Notes under the pieces: model-generated
The model's input: the letters and a program-made list of their open reading frames with translations, nothing else
What the model was told of the DNA's origin: nothing
Databases searched by the model: none
Source of the DNA: Leptolyngbya sp. Cla-17
GTDB taxonomy: Bacteria; Cyanobacteriota; Cyanobacteriia; Leptolyngbyales; Leptolyngbyaceae
Direction of reading: 5' to 3'
Assembly (NCBI RefSeq): GCF_016807185.1
Contig: NZ_JAEVYN010000001.1
Coordinates: forward strand, 2,010,161-2,074,160
DNA length: 64,000 nt
Made by a program: the position numbers and the translations under genes
Part shown: positions 17,683 to 26,409 of the stretch, one piece after another
Layout: each line of letters starts with the position of its first letter
Numbering within the stretch: the first letter of the stretch is position 1

Positions 17683-18063
17683 ATGACGCGGCTTTTTTCT
17701 AAATTGACACAAGCTTCAGGATTGGCTGTGGTGGCGATCGCAACCATCCAAATGCTTTCGGCAACAGCAGCTTCTGCAGAAGATATGTATGGAGCGATCT
17801 CGACCGATGAAGACGGGAAGTGGGGATATACCTACAACTACCCAACCCGCGCTCAGGCTGAAGCAAGTTCCCTAAAAGAATGTGGCGAAACGGGTTGTGT
17901 CGTGCGGGTATGGTTTAAAAATGCCTGTGGTGCGGTTGCTGAGAATGATAAGGTAATCGGCTGGGGATGGAGCAAAAATGAAGCTGAAGCAAAAGCTCAA
18001 GCGATTTCATCCTGTGGAGGGGGCGACTGCGAGATCACCACTTGGGCTTGTACAGAGCGATAG
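17683..18063 (+). CDS. secreted DUF4189 protein
   Basis: A 126-residue protein with a signal peptide (basic MTRLFSK, hydrophobic core, likely cleavage after ATAASA). The mature part has the DUF4189 pattern: YGAISTDEDGKWGYTYNYPTRAQAEASSLKEC, GCVVRVWFKNACGA, GWGWSKNEAEAKAQAISSC and CEITTWAC, with six cysteines that could form three disulfides. ATG 17683 has AAGG 7 nt upstream and was preferred to TTG 17668. The molecular role of this domain is unknown. A stable hairpin follows the gene. Confidence 0.85.
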   Translation: MTRLFSKLTQASGLAVVAIATIQMLSATAASAEDMYGAISTDEDGKWGYTYNYPTRAQAEASSLKECGETGCVVRVWFKNACGAVAENDKVIGWGWSKNEAEAKAQAISSCGGGDCEITTWACTER

Positions 18064-18073
18064 ATAAGAGTGA

Positions 18074-18112
18074 GTGATACTTTGCTACCCTAAGTCGTTG
18101 GCAAAGTATCAC
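18074..18112 (+). terminator. 12-bp perfect stem-loop after the DUF4189 gene
   Basis: GTGATACTTTGC (18074-18085) and GCAAAGTATCAC (18101-18112) are perfect complements with a 15-nt loop, 10 nt after the stop codon. There is no T run, so it may be a factor-dependent end or a stabilising 3' hairpin instead of a classical terminator. Confidence 0.6.
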
Positions 18113-18235
18113 CTACCCAATTGGGCACAATCGCCGGACGGATAAAACGTAGATGGATTATAGCCACACGCGTTTACAAATTTAGACTGTGAAAGTGTAG
18201 GGTGGGAGTAGATGTAAGACGGACGTAAGCTAGCA

Positions 18236-18478
18236 ATGACCGATAGTGAAAGCCTCAAAACGGATAGCGAAAGCATTAAGCTTGATCAATTTCTCAAAAT
18301 CAAGGGAGTGGTTGACACAGGCGGTCAAGCAAAGCTGCTGATTCAAGATGGCGAAGTAAAAGTGAATGGCAAAGTAGAAACGCGGCGGGGGCGAAAGCTG
18401 ATCCAGGGCGATCGCGTTTCTACTTTTGGTGAAATCTTTCAGGTTGATCTATCGAATCTGTTAGATGGATGGGAGTGA
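18236..18478 (+). CDS. small S4-domain RNA-binding protein
   Basis: An 80-residue protein that is almost entirely one S4 domain: LDQFLKIKGVVDTGGQAKLLIQDGEVKVNGKVETRRGRKL, then GDRV. This matches the YaaA/YbcJ-type small S4 proteins that bind structured RNA, often rRNA. The N-terminus has a duplicated TDSES motif (residues 2-6 and 9-13) encoded by a short DNA duplication. Convergent with purS. The RNA target is unknown. Confidence 0.88.
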   Translation: MTDSESLKTDSESIKLDQFLKIKGVVDTGGQAKLLIQDGEVKVNGKVETRRGRKLIQGDRVSTFGEIFQVDLSNLLDGWE

Positions 18479-18515
18479 GCTATCTGGTTGAAATAGCTTA
18501 GACGACCCACTATTC

Positions 18516-18803
18516 CTACACTTGTGAATGATTGTTCATGGATGATGCCATTTCTGCTAATTCAATCCGGTAATTTTCAATTACTGGGTTGGCTAGTAGC
18601 TGATCGCAAATGCGATCGAGTTGATTTGCTGCTGCCGCCTTGTTCTCAGCCGTTAAGATCACCTCAATATACTTGCCAATTCTGACTTGCTCCACATGGT
18701 CATATCCCATATGTTTTAGTCCCGATTGCACTGCCGTTCCCGCAGGATCTAGAACGGACGGGCGAAGAGTAACATAGATTTGAGCCTGATATTTTTGGGT
18801 CAC
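18516..18803 (-). CDS. purS: phosphoribosylformylglycinamidine synthase subunit PurS
   Basis: Small structural subunit of the PurSQL complex (FGAR to FGAM in purine synthesis). It bridges the glutaminase PurQ and the synthetase PurL. The 95-residue protein has the typical YVTLRPSVLDPAGTAV start, the MGYDHVEQVRIGKYIEV centre and the C-terminal LLANPVIENYRIEL. purQ normally follows purS in many bacteria but is not next to it here; the next gene on that side is a convergent S4-domain gene. Confidence 0.95.
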   Translation of the reverse strand: MTQKYQAQIYVTLRPSVLDPAGTAVQSGLKHMGYDHVEQVRIGKYIEVILTAENKAAAANQLDRICDQLLANPVIENYRIELAEMASSMNNHSQV

Positions 18804-18847
18804 AACCCGATTCCAAATGATAGTCCAGTTTTGATGCTACCGCCTTT

Positions 18848-19243
18848 ATGAACCTTCGTCGCACTCGCAGCCAAGAGCGTATTGTTGAACTCCTTAAAAC
18901 TATAGAAGGATCAATATCTGCTCAAGATCTCTATGTCGAACTGCGATCGCGTGAACTGACGATGGGATTGGCAACGGTTTATCGATCTTTAGAGAGCTTG
19001 AAATTAGAAGGTGTGGTGCAGGCTAGAACCGTTCCCAATGGCGAATCTCTCTACAGTTTGGTTCAAGAAGACCGCCATCATTTAACTTGCCTTCAGTGTG
19101 GCAAGTCAGTTCCGATTGACGAATGCCCAATTCACGACTTAGAAGACCAGCTTCACCAGTCCTATCAATTCAAAATCTACTATCACATGTTGGAATTTTT
19201 TGGTTTATGTGCCGCTTGCCAGCAAACTAATATTCCTAAGTAA
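18848..19243 (+). CDS. zur: Fur-family metalloregulator, FurB/Zur type
   Basis: A 131-residue regulator. The N-terminal winged helix contains SQERIVELL and MGLATVYRSLESLKLEGVVQ. The C-terminal dimerisation part has a structural zinc site with Cys81-x2-Cys84 and Cys121-x2-Cys124, plus Cys93 and HH 77-78. Sequence features such as the TRSQERI start and HMLEFFGLC match cyanobacterial FurB, which acts as the zinc uptake regulator and also in oxidative stress. It is divergent from purS. The last base of its TAA stop (19243) is the first base of the IS982 element. The stop codon is also regenerated in the ancestral sequence, so the protein is intact but its natural 3' region has been moved away. 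Confidence 0.88.
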   Translation: MNLRRTRSQERIVELLKTIEGSISAQDLYVELRSRELTMGLATVYRSLESLKLEGVVQARTVPNGESLYSLVQEDRHHLTCLQCGKSVPIDECPIHDLEDQLHQSYQFKIYYHMLEFFGLCAACQQTNIPK

Positions 19244-19273
19244 CGCGATGTGCAACTAAGTTGTTGCAAGGAA

Positions 19274-19324
19274 AGTCCCACTGGACAATGCTAGACGTAC
19301 AACCTATCTAGCTGGAGTGGGACT
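19274..19324 (+). promoter_or_regulatory. inverted repeat sequestering the transposase ribosome binding site
   Basis: AGTCCCACT (19274-19282) and AGTGGGACT (19316-19324) are perfect 9-bp complements. The right arm covers part of the GGAG (19314-19317) used by the transposase ATG at 19326. In transcripts entering from zur both arms would be present and could fold, hiding the start. This is the kind of protection against read-through described for IS10 and IS50. Confidence 0.55.
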
Positions 19325-19325
19325 G

Positions 19326-20216
19326 ATGTTTACTATTGAAGAGTTTATCACCGCTGTTTTTTGCTGTGTAGATGACTTGCTCAAGGAGATCACCCAAGGG
19401 CAAGCGATTCGAGAAAAAGGATTTGCTCCTGGTTTAGCAGACAGTGAGGTGCTGACGATGGAAATTGTGGCAGAGTACCAAGGGATTGATGCTGACCAAG
19501 CGATTTGGCACTACTTTCGGAGGCATTGGCTGGGTCTATTTCCAAGGTTGAGCAGTCGGTCCGCCTTCGTGCGACAAGCCGCTAACCTATGGCAATACAA
19601 AGAACTGTTACAGCAACGGTTCGCGATTCAACTCGGTGCATTTGCCGATGCCGTTCATCTGATTGATGGCATCCCCATTCCTTTGTGCGGCTTTAGCCGT
19701 GCGCCGCGATGTCGAAGTTTCAAAGGGGAAGCCGCTTATGGCTACTGTGCGGCAAAAAAGCAGACCTACTATGGATTTCATGGTCATTTGCTCCTCAGTT
19801 CCACCGGAGTGATTACTGGGTTTAGCCTGACTCCAGCCAATGGCAGTGAGCGAGAAGCGCTCTGGGACATCGTATCGACGGTTCGCGGTTTGCTAATTGG
19901 AGACAAAGGGTATCTCTCCGGTCAACTCGAGCATCAACTCCAAGCGGTCGGTATCCAGCTAGAAACGGCGCTACGTTCTAATATGCCCGATGAGCGAGAC
20001 CCGGCTTGGGTTAAGTTACTCATGCGGGTGCGACGACTCATTGAAACCGTGATTGGGCAGCTTGTCGAACGGTTCTCAATTGAAAAAGTTCGGGCACGCG
20101 ACCTGTGGCACTTGACTAGTCGGCTCAATCGTAAACTGTTAGCTCACACCGTCTGTCGATGGCTCAATCGTCACAGCCCCAACCCGCTGCAGTTTGAGCA
20201 GCTTGTGTCAGACTAA
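19326..20216 (+). CDS. IS982-family transposase
   Basis: DDE transposase of 296 residues. The N-terminal part MFTIEEFITAVFCCVDDLL, the GFAPGLADSEVLTMEIV motif and the central VHLIDGIPIPLC (first catalytic Asp), LLIGDKGYL (second Asp) and RRLIETVIGQL (Glu) follow the IS982 layout. ATG 19326 has GGAG 8 nt upstream and was preferred to GTG 19317. No stop or frameshift interrupts it, so it is probably functional. Confidence 0.93.
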   Translation: MFTIEEFITAVFCCVDDLLKEITQGQAIREKGFAPGLADSEVLTMEIVAEYQGIDADQAIWHYFRRHWLGLFPRLSSRSAFVRQAANLWQYKELLQQRFAIQLGAFADAVHLIDGIPIPLCGFSRAPRCRSFKGEAAYGYCAAKKQTYYGFHGHLLLSSTGVITGFSLTPANGSEREALWDIVSTVRGLLIGDKGYLSGQLEHQLQAVGIQLETALRSNMPDERDPAWVKLLMRVRRLIETVIGQLVERFSIEKVRARDLWHLTSRLNRKLLAHTVCRWLNRHSPNPLQFEQLVSD

Positions 20217-20286
20217 TTCTAGTCGCACATCGCGTTAAGTAACTAATATTGCAATTCTGCTATTAGCTTGGCTTAATGGGATTTAC

Positions 20287-20778
20287 TTAACGAGTTTCTA
20301 TCTCTGAGGAACGGCGATCGAGCTCCTCATTTTGCTCTCTGTACTGGGCTGCCAAAGATTCTATTTGCTTTTTTTCCCGTTTCAAGGTTTCTTCAAGCTG
20401 CTCAAGTTGTTCGCGACGAGCCTCTAACTCTAATACGCGCCGATCCAGATCTTGGCTTTGTAGTGTGAGATTTTGTCGCCATTGTTCTGCTCGTTCAGAT
20501 TCTTTCTGCAAGAATTGTGGAGTAACGCCCGTGACTAACAAAGTGCTAATGATATTTAATAACCAATCTTTGACATCACTAATTTCTAGTATTTCGTGAG
20601 CATCGGAAAGCGTGACCAAAACCAGTGATCCCTGATAATACTGAGTTGTTTGAGCACAATCTAAAGTATCTTGCTCATTGGCGATCGCCCAAGCATATTC
20701 AGAGCGCTGACGAGCGAGTATTCGCAGCTCTGCCCTATTGGCAGAGTCTTTAATCTCTACTTGAGCCAAACACAGCAT
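20287..20778 (-). CDS. conserved hypothetical protein with C-terminal coiled coil
   Basis: A 163-residue protein. The first ~75 residues are a mixed alpha/beta part beginning MLCLAQVEIKDSANRAELRILARQ, which resembles a small ligand or protein interaction module. From about residue 100 onward it is a long charged coiled coil rich in Glu, Arg and Gln with leucine heptads. The upstream frame is open for 26 more codons, but ATG 20778 with AAAGG upstream is the better start. It lies between IS982 and valS. I do not recognise a function. Confidence 0.75.
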   Translation of the reverse strand: MLCLAQVEIKDSANRAELRILARQRSEYAWAIANEQDTLDCAQTTQYYQGSLVLVTLSDAHEILEISDVKDWLLNIISTLLVTGVTPQFLQKESERAEQWRQNLTLQSQDLDRRVLELEARREQLEQLEETLKREKKQIESLAAQYREQNEELDRRSSEIETR

Positions 20779-20996
20779 GCTTTTGCCTTTCTGCTTTTCC
20801 GAGTATAAAAACAAACATAAAGCTCGTTGGTTGATGCTACAAGTCAGAGCGAGCAACTTTACAGCCTAAACATTTATTGCCCAAGGACTCTTAATAATTT
20901 CTTACCTTGTCACGAAGAGAGTATACCCCTTCTTTTTAAGGGAATTTAATAATTATCCCTAGATTTTGTTTTTTGGAATGGCTAGCATGGCTGAAG

Positions 20997-23780
20997 TTAA
21001 AGTTCTCGTAGCCGATTCTGCAAGATTTCAGCTTGTTTTTGCGCTTCTGCAAGAGTAGATTGAGCGGCTTGAACCACGTCTGCTGGAGCTTTGCTCACAA
21101 ATCTAGGATTATTCAATCGACCCGAAAGCGCTTGAATCTCCGCTTCAATTTTTTTCAAGTCTCTTTCCAATTTGGCACGCAGAGCATCCATATCTACTAC
21201 GCCCGAAAGAGGAATGAGTATTTGCACGGTGCCGGTTACTCCAACAACCATTTTTTCAGTAGCGATTCCCGTAGGGGTCGGTTCCTGAATCGCCGGGCCA
21301 ACCGCTGGAGGATGCTGGATGGTGAGATGTTCTACTTTTGCCAAATCTTGGATAGATGATTGCCCAGCAGTCAGAATTTGGCGTTCGCGATCGCTTTCAC
21401 TTTGCAAAATTGCCCGAATCTTCACTCCCGGCTTGATGTCAGCTTCTGCCCGGAGGTTACGAATCGTGCGAATCGTGTCGGTGATCAAGGTAAACTGCTG
21501 TTCCAGTTCAGCATCAATCAAATTTGGATTGACTTCTGGATAGGATTGCAAGGCAAGAGGATGAGGTGTGGCTGACCCTGAGCCCGTCAACGTTTGCCAG
21601 AGTTCTTCGGTAATGTGCGGCATGAAAGGATGTAACAGTTTTAAGATGCCATCTAGCACAAACGCCAACACTTGCTGGGCGGCTTGTTTGGATTGAACAT
21701 CGTCTCCGAGGAGGCGCGATTTTACTAATTCGATGTACAAATCGCAAAAGTCGCCCCAGAAGAATTCATACAAACCCTTGGCAGCTTCTCCCAAAGCAAA
21801 ACTGTCGATCGCGCTGCGAGTTTGTTGAGTGACTTGATGGAAACGGGATAAGATCCAGCGATCAACCAGTTGAAGAGAAGTGTGAGTTCCCTTTTCTAAC
21901 TCAGAAATCAACATTGAGAACTCATAACTTTCTCCTAAGTTGATCATCACAAAGCGGGAAGCATTCCACAGCTTATTGGTGAAGTTGCGAGAGGCTTCCA
22001 CCGATTCGGATTCATCGGTTTTGCGGTTATACAGTAGGCGAATATCTTGCCCCGCACCCGCCACTTCTTTAATCAAGGTGTAGCGAAGAGCATCGGTGCC
22101 ATATTTGTTAATTAGCAGTAGCGGATCGATCCCATTGTTGGCGGATTTAGACATTTTTTTGTTGTTTTCATCCCGGACCAAGCCATGGATGTAGACCGTT
22201 TTGAATGGCATTTGTCCAGTAAAGTGCTTTGCCATCATGGTCATACGAGCGACCCAGAAAAAGATGATGTCAAACCCGGTGACAAGCGTAGTGGTGGGAT
22301 AGTAGCGATCGAAATCTGCTGTTTGGTTGGGCCAACCCAGGGTAGAGAAAGGCCATAGACCCGATGAAAACCAAGTATCCAATACATCGGGGTCTTGTTT
22401 AAGCTGCACCTCTGAGCCAAATTGAGCGATCGCTTTTTCCCTGGCTTCGGCTTCATTGCGTGCCACGACAAAAGGTGTATTGTCCCCAATCTCGCCCTCA
22501 GTTTCACTCACGGCATACCAAGCAGGAATTTGGTGTCCCCACCAAAGCTGCCGTGAGATGCACCAATCGCGCAGGCTCACCAGCCAATCACGGTAAACTT
22601 TCGTCCAGCGATCGGGCACAAAAACGGGAGAGTCTTGCTCATCTAAGCAATTCAACGCCTGCTGGGAAAGCGAATCGATTTTGACGAACCATTGCGTCGA
22701 AAGCAGCGGCTCTACCGGAACTTTGCCGCGATCGCTGTAGGGAACGGTGTGCTTGTAGTCTTCCACCTTGACTAGAGCGCCCAATTCTTCTAGCTTGGAA
22801 ACTACCTTTTTCCGTGCCACAAAGCGGTCTTGCCCCTGAAACTCACCGCCATTTTCATTTAGGCTACCGTCTTTATTTAAGATGTTGATGAAGGGCAGAT
22901 TGTGACGTTTGCCCATTTCAAAGTCGTTGAGATCATGAGCTGGCGTAACTTTGACGCAGCCTGTTCCAAAGGTGGCATCCACATACTCATCGGCAATGAT
23001 TGGAATCTCGCGATTCATGATTGGTAGCAGGAGTGTTTTGCCAATGATGGATTGGTAGCGATCGTCTGCGGGATTCACCGCCACTGCTGTATCACCCAAC
23101 ATCGTCTCTGGTCGAGTGGTTGCTACTTCCACATATCCAGAGCCATCCGTCAGTGGATAGCGGAAGTGCCACAGGTGACCGTTTACTTCTTGATTTTCCA
23201 CTTCTAGATCAGACACTGCCGATTGACTCGCAGGGCACCAGTTGACCAAATACTGCCCTCGATAAATCAGACCTTCCTCATACAGTGTGATGAAGGCTTC
23301 TAACACGGCAGATGATAAGCCTTCATCCATAGTGAAGCGTTCTCGCGACCAGTCCACCGACAAGCCCAAGCGTCGCAGTTGCCCAACGATCGTGCCGCCA
23401 GATTCTTCTTTCCACTCCCAGGCTCGTTTCAAATAGGCTTCCCGCCCCACATCCTGCCGAGTTCTGCCCTGAGCTTTGAGTTCGCGATCGAGGATGGCGC
23501 TAACGGCAATACTGGCGTGATCAGTTCCTGGCAACCATAAAGTATTGCGTCCAATCATTCGGTGATACCGCACCAGCACATCAATCAAGGAGTGTTCAAA
23601 GGCATGCCCCATGTGAAGACTACCCGTGACATTCGGCGGGGGGATGACAACACAGTAAGGTTCGCCAATATGGTTGGGGTCTGCTTTGAAAACTTGATTG
23701 TCTTCCCAATACTGTTGCCATTTGGCTTCAGTGGTGGAGGGATCATATTGAGTGGATAGACTGGTTGGGGTTGCGGTCAT
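20997..23780 (-). CDS. valS: valyl-tRNA synthetase
   Basis: Class I aminoacyl-tRNA synthetase charging tRNA-Val, 927 residues. The HIGH motif is HMGH (56-59) in PPPNVTGSLHMGH. The editing domain has TTRPETMLGDTA and GTGCVKVTPAHD. KMSKS follows near residue 540, then the anticodon-binding domain. The C-terminal ~65 residues form the arginine- and lysine-rich coiled coil typical of bacterial ValRS. Length and start (MTATPTSLSTQYDPS) are normal. Single gene. Confidence 0.98.
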   Translation of the reverse strand: MTATPTSLSTQYDPSTTEAKWQQYWEDNQVFKADPNHIGEPYCVVIPPPNVTGSLHMGHAFEHSLIDVLVRYHRMIGRNTLWLPGTDHASIAVSAILDRELKAQGRTRQDVGREAYLKRAWEWKEESGGTIVGQLRRLGLSVDWSRERFTMDEGLSSAVLEAFITLYEEGLIYRGQYLVNWCPASQSAVSDLEVENQEVNGHLWHFRYPLTDGSGYVEVATTRPETMLGDTAVAVNPADDRYQSIIGKTLLLPIMNREIPIIADEYVDATFGTGCVKVTPAHDLNDFEMGKRHNLPFINILNKDGSLNENGGEFQGQDRFVARKKVVSKLEELGALVKVEDYKHTVPYSDRGKVPVEPLLSTQWFVKIDSLSQQALNCLDEQDSPVFVPDRWTKVYRDWLVSLRDWCISRQLWWGHQIPAWYAVSETEGEIGDNTPFVVARNEAEAREKAIAQFGSEVQLKQDPDVLDTWFSSGLWPFSTLGWPNQTADFDRYYPTTTLVTGFDIIFFWVARMTMMAKHFTGQMPFKTVYIHGLVRDENNKKMSKSANNGIDPLLLINKYGTDALRYTLIKEVAGAGQDIRLLYNRKTDESESVEASRNFTNKLWNASRFVMINLGESYEFSMLISELEKGTHTSLQLVDRWILSRFHQVTQQTRSAIDSFALGEAAKGLYEFFWGDFCDLYIELVKSRLLGDDVQSKQAAQQVLAFVLDGILKLLHPFMPHITEELWQTLTGSGSATPHPLALQSYPEVNPNLIDAELEQQFTLITDTIRTIRNLRAEADIKPGVKIRAILQSESDRERQILTAGQSSIQDLAKVEHLTIQHPPAVGPAIQEPTPTGIATEKMVVGVTGTVQILIPLSGVVDMDALRAKLERDLKKIEAEIQALSGRLNNPRFVSKAPADVVQAAQSTLAEAQKQAEILQNRLREL

Positions 23781-23954
23781 GGAAGGAATGGCAGTAGGGA
23801 CTGTGAAAAAAAGAGAGGATTAATTAGTCTATCAAGGTATCTAAATTGTGCCATGGCGATCGCTCAGTGAGAATGAAAACCATTCGTTCGCTTGTTCTCA
23901 CTCTGAAAACTGGTTGTAATGGTTGTAAAATCAACTCAACGAATTGCATGACTT

Positions 23955-25745
23955 TTATTGGGCTGTGACCTTTTGCTCCGCAATATTCCAATAGGTAAAC
24001 CCCAGAGCCGTGTATTCCACGTTTTCAACTTTATTCCGCACTGCTGCCATTGCCATTTGGTTTGCCAAGTAAATGAAAGGTAAATTCTCTTGAGTGATTT
24101 GCTGGGTTTTGCCATAAATCACTTTGCGCTTACTTTCGTCTAGTTCCTGTGCGCCTTGAATATAAAGCTGCCCAATTTCTTTTTCCCAATCAGACACTTG
24201 CCGTCCAATAACAGGGGGACTTCCGGGTTTAGAACCCTGGTTGAATGTATGTGAACCGCCGTCTGGATTCCAAACATTAAATCCGTTATTGGGTTCAACG
24301 CCACCCGTTAAACCCAGCATGACGCAGTCCCAATCAAGGGAAGTATCTAACTTTTCAATGACAGTATTAAAGGAAGTAGGGGCAAAATCTACCTGCATCC
24401 CGATCTCGGCGAGATCTTGCTTAATCTGAGCACCGATAGCTACTCGCAGTTTGTTCTCCGCATTGGTGATCATACTAAACCGAACTCGATTGCCATCGGC
24501 ATCCAATAGCTGTTGCTGCTTGTCATACTTAAACCCCGCTTGACGCAGCAGTTCTTTAGATTTTTGCGGATCGTAATTGTAAGTCTTAAGCCCTTCCGCT
24601 GGCGATAGATAGAAAGGACTTTGTACCGAAATCGGCGAGTTTTGCGGTTTTGCCAACCCGCGAAATACGTTGTTAATCAGCTTATCTCGGTTGATTGCGT
24701 AAGCAACCGCCTGACGAAATTCTTTAGTGTTAAACCAGCGTGACTTAATAGGATCGACCAAGGGCGTTTCATCTGTGCGGCGACCCGTATTTAGGTTAAA
24801 CATGGTGTAGAGAGTACCCATGCGTAAGCCACCCTGCTGAATTTGAAAGTTGCCGCGCTTTTCTTCTTGCTTCAGCAGTGAAAAGTCTTCGGGACGTAGG
24901 GAACCTAAACCTGCCAGTTGATCCAGTTCGCCTGAGCGAAAGCGGAGGAGTTCGGTATCGGTAGACTCGACAATCTGCATAACAATTCGTTCAATGTGAG
25001 GTAACGGCTGACTCTGGCTATCTTTGCGCCAATAGTTGGGATTGCGCCGAAACACATAACGTTGGCTAGGAGTGTAGCTTTCAAGCATGAAGGGTCCGTT
25101 AACGACCAGCTTTTGGGGATCTGTATTAGTGCCCCAGGTAGATAAAAATTTGGGTTTACCCTCATCGTCGTTTGTAAAAACGGATTCGCGCAGTATGTGT
25201 TCTGGCAAAAGGCCCATACCTAAGACTCGTAGAAAGGGCGCGAACGGTTCAGGTGTAGTGAACTCTACACGCCGTTGATCAACTTTGCGAACGGTTGGAA
25301 ATTTGCCGCTCTTGCCAATCCGCAGTAAATCTCGCAGGTCGGTGGGAATTTTTTCATTGAGATAAACATCTCGGTAGGTGAAAATTACGTCATCTACTGT
25401 AAGCGGTTGCCCATCAGACCACTTCAGCCCATTGCGCAGGGTAAAGGTGATGCGCTGTTTATCAGGAGAGATCTCCCAGGATTCGGCAAGGGCTGGCTCA
25501 ATTTTGCCGGTTTTGCCGTTTTCAGCAATTAAGCCTTCGGCGGTGTAAAGAAAAATGTTAGGAAACTCGCCATAAAACGCGTAGTTAAAGGTCTTGAAAT
25601 CGCCCAATGTGCTGATCACAAGCTGAGAAACTTGCGCTGCTTTGGTTTTGAAGATTGCTTGATTACATGCACCCAAGGCGATCGCACAGATTACCCCCAA
25701 CCCCATCAGTACCCATCGATTTAAGTTTGGTAAGCGTATATTCAT
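23955..25745 (-). CDS. ABC transporter substrate-binding lipoprotein, family 5 (peptide/nickel type)
   Basis: A 596-residue periplasmic binding protein of the DppA/OppA class. It has a lipoprotein signal with lipobox LGAC (Cys27), then TLGDFKTFNYAFYGEFPN, the conserved ALAESWEISPDKQRITFTLRNGLKWSDGQPLTVDDV block, and FRQAVAYAINRDKLI. The ligand is probably a peptide or similar small molecule; it cannot be named. Its ATG lies 3 nt after the ispF stop, so the two genes are very likely co-transcribed. No permease or ATPase gene is adjacent. Confidence 0.92.
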   Translation of the reverse strand: MNIRLPNLNRWVLMGLGVICAIALGACNQAIFKTKAAQVSQLVISTLGDFKTFNYAFYGEFPNIFLYTAEGLIAENGKTGKIEPALAESWEISPDKQRITFTLRNGLKWSDGQPLTVDDVIFTYRDVYLNEKIPTDLRDLLRIGKSGKFPTVRKVDQRRVEFTTPEPFAPFLRVLGMGLLPEHILRESVFTNDDEGKPKFLSTWGTNTDPQKLVVNGPFMLESYTPSQRYVFRRNPNYWRKDSQSQPLPHIERIVMQIVESTDTELLRFRSGELDQLAGLGSLRPEDFSLLKQEEKRGNFQIQQGGLRMGTLYTMFNLNTGRRTDETPLVDPIKSRWFNTKEFRQAVAYAINRDKLINNVFRGLAKPQNSPISVQSPFYLSPAEGLKTYNYDPQKSKELLRQAGFKYDKQQQLLDADGNRVRFSMITNAENKLRVAIGAQIKQDLAEIGMQVDFAPTSFNTVIEKLDTSLDWDCVMLGLTGGVEPNNGFNVWNPDGGSHTFNQGSKPGSPPVIGRQVSDWEKEIGQLYIQGAQELDESKRKVIYGKTQQITQENLPFIYLANQMAMAAVRNKVENVEYTALGFTYWNIAEQKVTAQ

Positions 25746-25748
25746 TGT

Positions 25749-26234
25749 TTAATTGAGGCTTTCTAATAAAACCACTGCATAGGCGGCAATTCCTTCTTCT
25801 CGCCCAGTAGCATCAAGCGTTTCATTGGTTGTGGCTTTAATACCAACCTGGTCAGGTTGCAGTTTGAGAACGCTAGAGAGGCGATCGCGCATTGCGGCAA
25901 TATGAGGCTTTAGCTTGGGTCGTTCTGCCACGATTACGGAGTCAATGTTGCCAATCTGCCAGCCGCGATCGCGAATCAGTTGATCCACCTGTTCTAGCAA
26001 CTGCAAGCTATTTGCACCTTCCCATTGTGGATCGATCGGTGGAAAGTAATGACCAATATCACCCAAACTTAACGCCCCCAGCATCGCATCCATAATGGCA
26101 TGGGTCAAAACATCTGCATCGCTATGCCCCAGTAACCCTAAAGAATGTTCAAGCTTTATGCCGCCCAAGATCAAGGCACGTTCTGGCACTAATCGATGGA
26201 TATCGTAGCCATTTCCAATCCGAATTGCAGCCAT
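25749..26234 (-). CDS. ispF: 2-C-methyl-D-erythritol 2,4-cyclodiphosphate synthase
   Basis: MEP-pathway enzyme forming the cyclic diphosphate, feeding carotenoids, the phytol chain and quinones. The 161-residue protein shows IGNGYDIHRL (metal-binding Asp and His), GHSDADVLTHAIMDA, GDIGHYFPP and KATTNETLDATGREEGIAAYAV. The trimeric zinc enzyme has this normal length. It is directly upstream of the binding-protein gene on the same strand. Confidence 0.97.
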   Translation of the reverse strand: MAAIRIGNGYDIHRLVPERALILGGIKLEHSLGLLGHSDADVLTHAIMDAMLGALSLGDIGHYFPPIDPQWEGANSLQLLEQVDQLIRDRGWQIGNIDSVIVAERPKLKPHIAAMRDRLSSVLKLQPDQVGIKATTNETLDATGREEGIAAYAVVLLESLN

Positions 26235-26324
26235 TAAACTTAGCTCTTAGCAGTTAGCGATCAGACTTGATTATAAGAGAGGAAGGGGTTCGGGTGTGGA
26301 ACATGGAGGAAAGCACTCATAACT

Positions 26325-26357
26325 AAAAAGCCTTCTAGCTGACGGGGCTAAAAGGCT
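26325..26357 (-). terminator. rho-independent terminator after rpsD
   Basis: On the minus strand AGCCTT and TAGC pair with GCTA and AAGGCT with one mismatch between the two blocks, loop CCCGTCA, followed by TTTTT. It lies about 55 nt past the rpsD stop. Confidence 0.8.
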
Positions 26358-26409
26358 AATAGAAATATTAAAATGCCGCGGTAAGAAGAGGTAATCAGTT
26401 GCTAACTGT

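Larger units (their letters stand above)
19243..20235 (+). mobile_element. IS982-family insertion sequence, complete
   Basis: A 993-bp element. Its ends are inverted repeats: ACGCGATGTGCAACTA on the left and ACGCGATGTGCGACTA on the right (minus strand), 15 of 16 identical. It is flanked by the 6-bp direct repeat TAAGTA (19237-19242 and 20236-20241), the target duplication. One intact transposase fills the element. Ends starting with AC and a short duplication are usual for this family. The intact gene and near-perfect ends suggest a fairly recent insertion. Confidence 0.92.
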
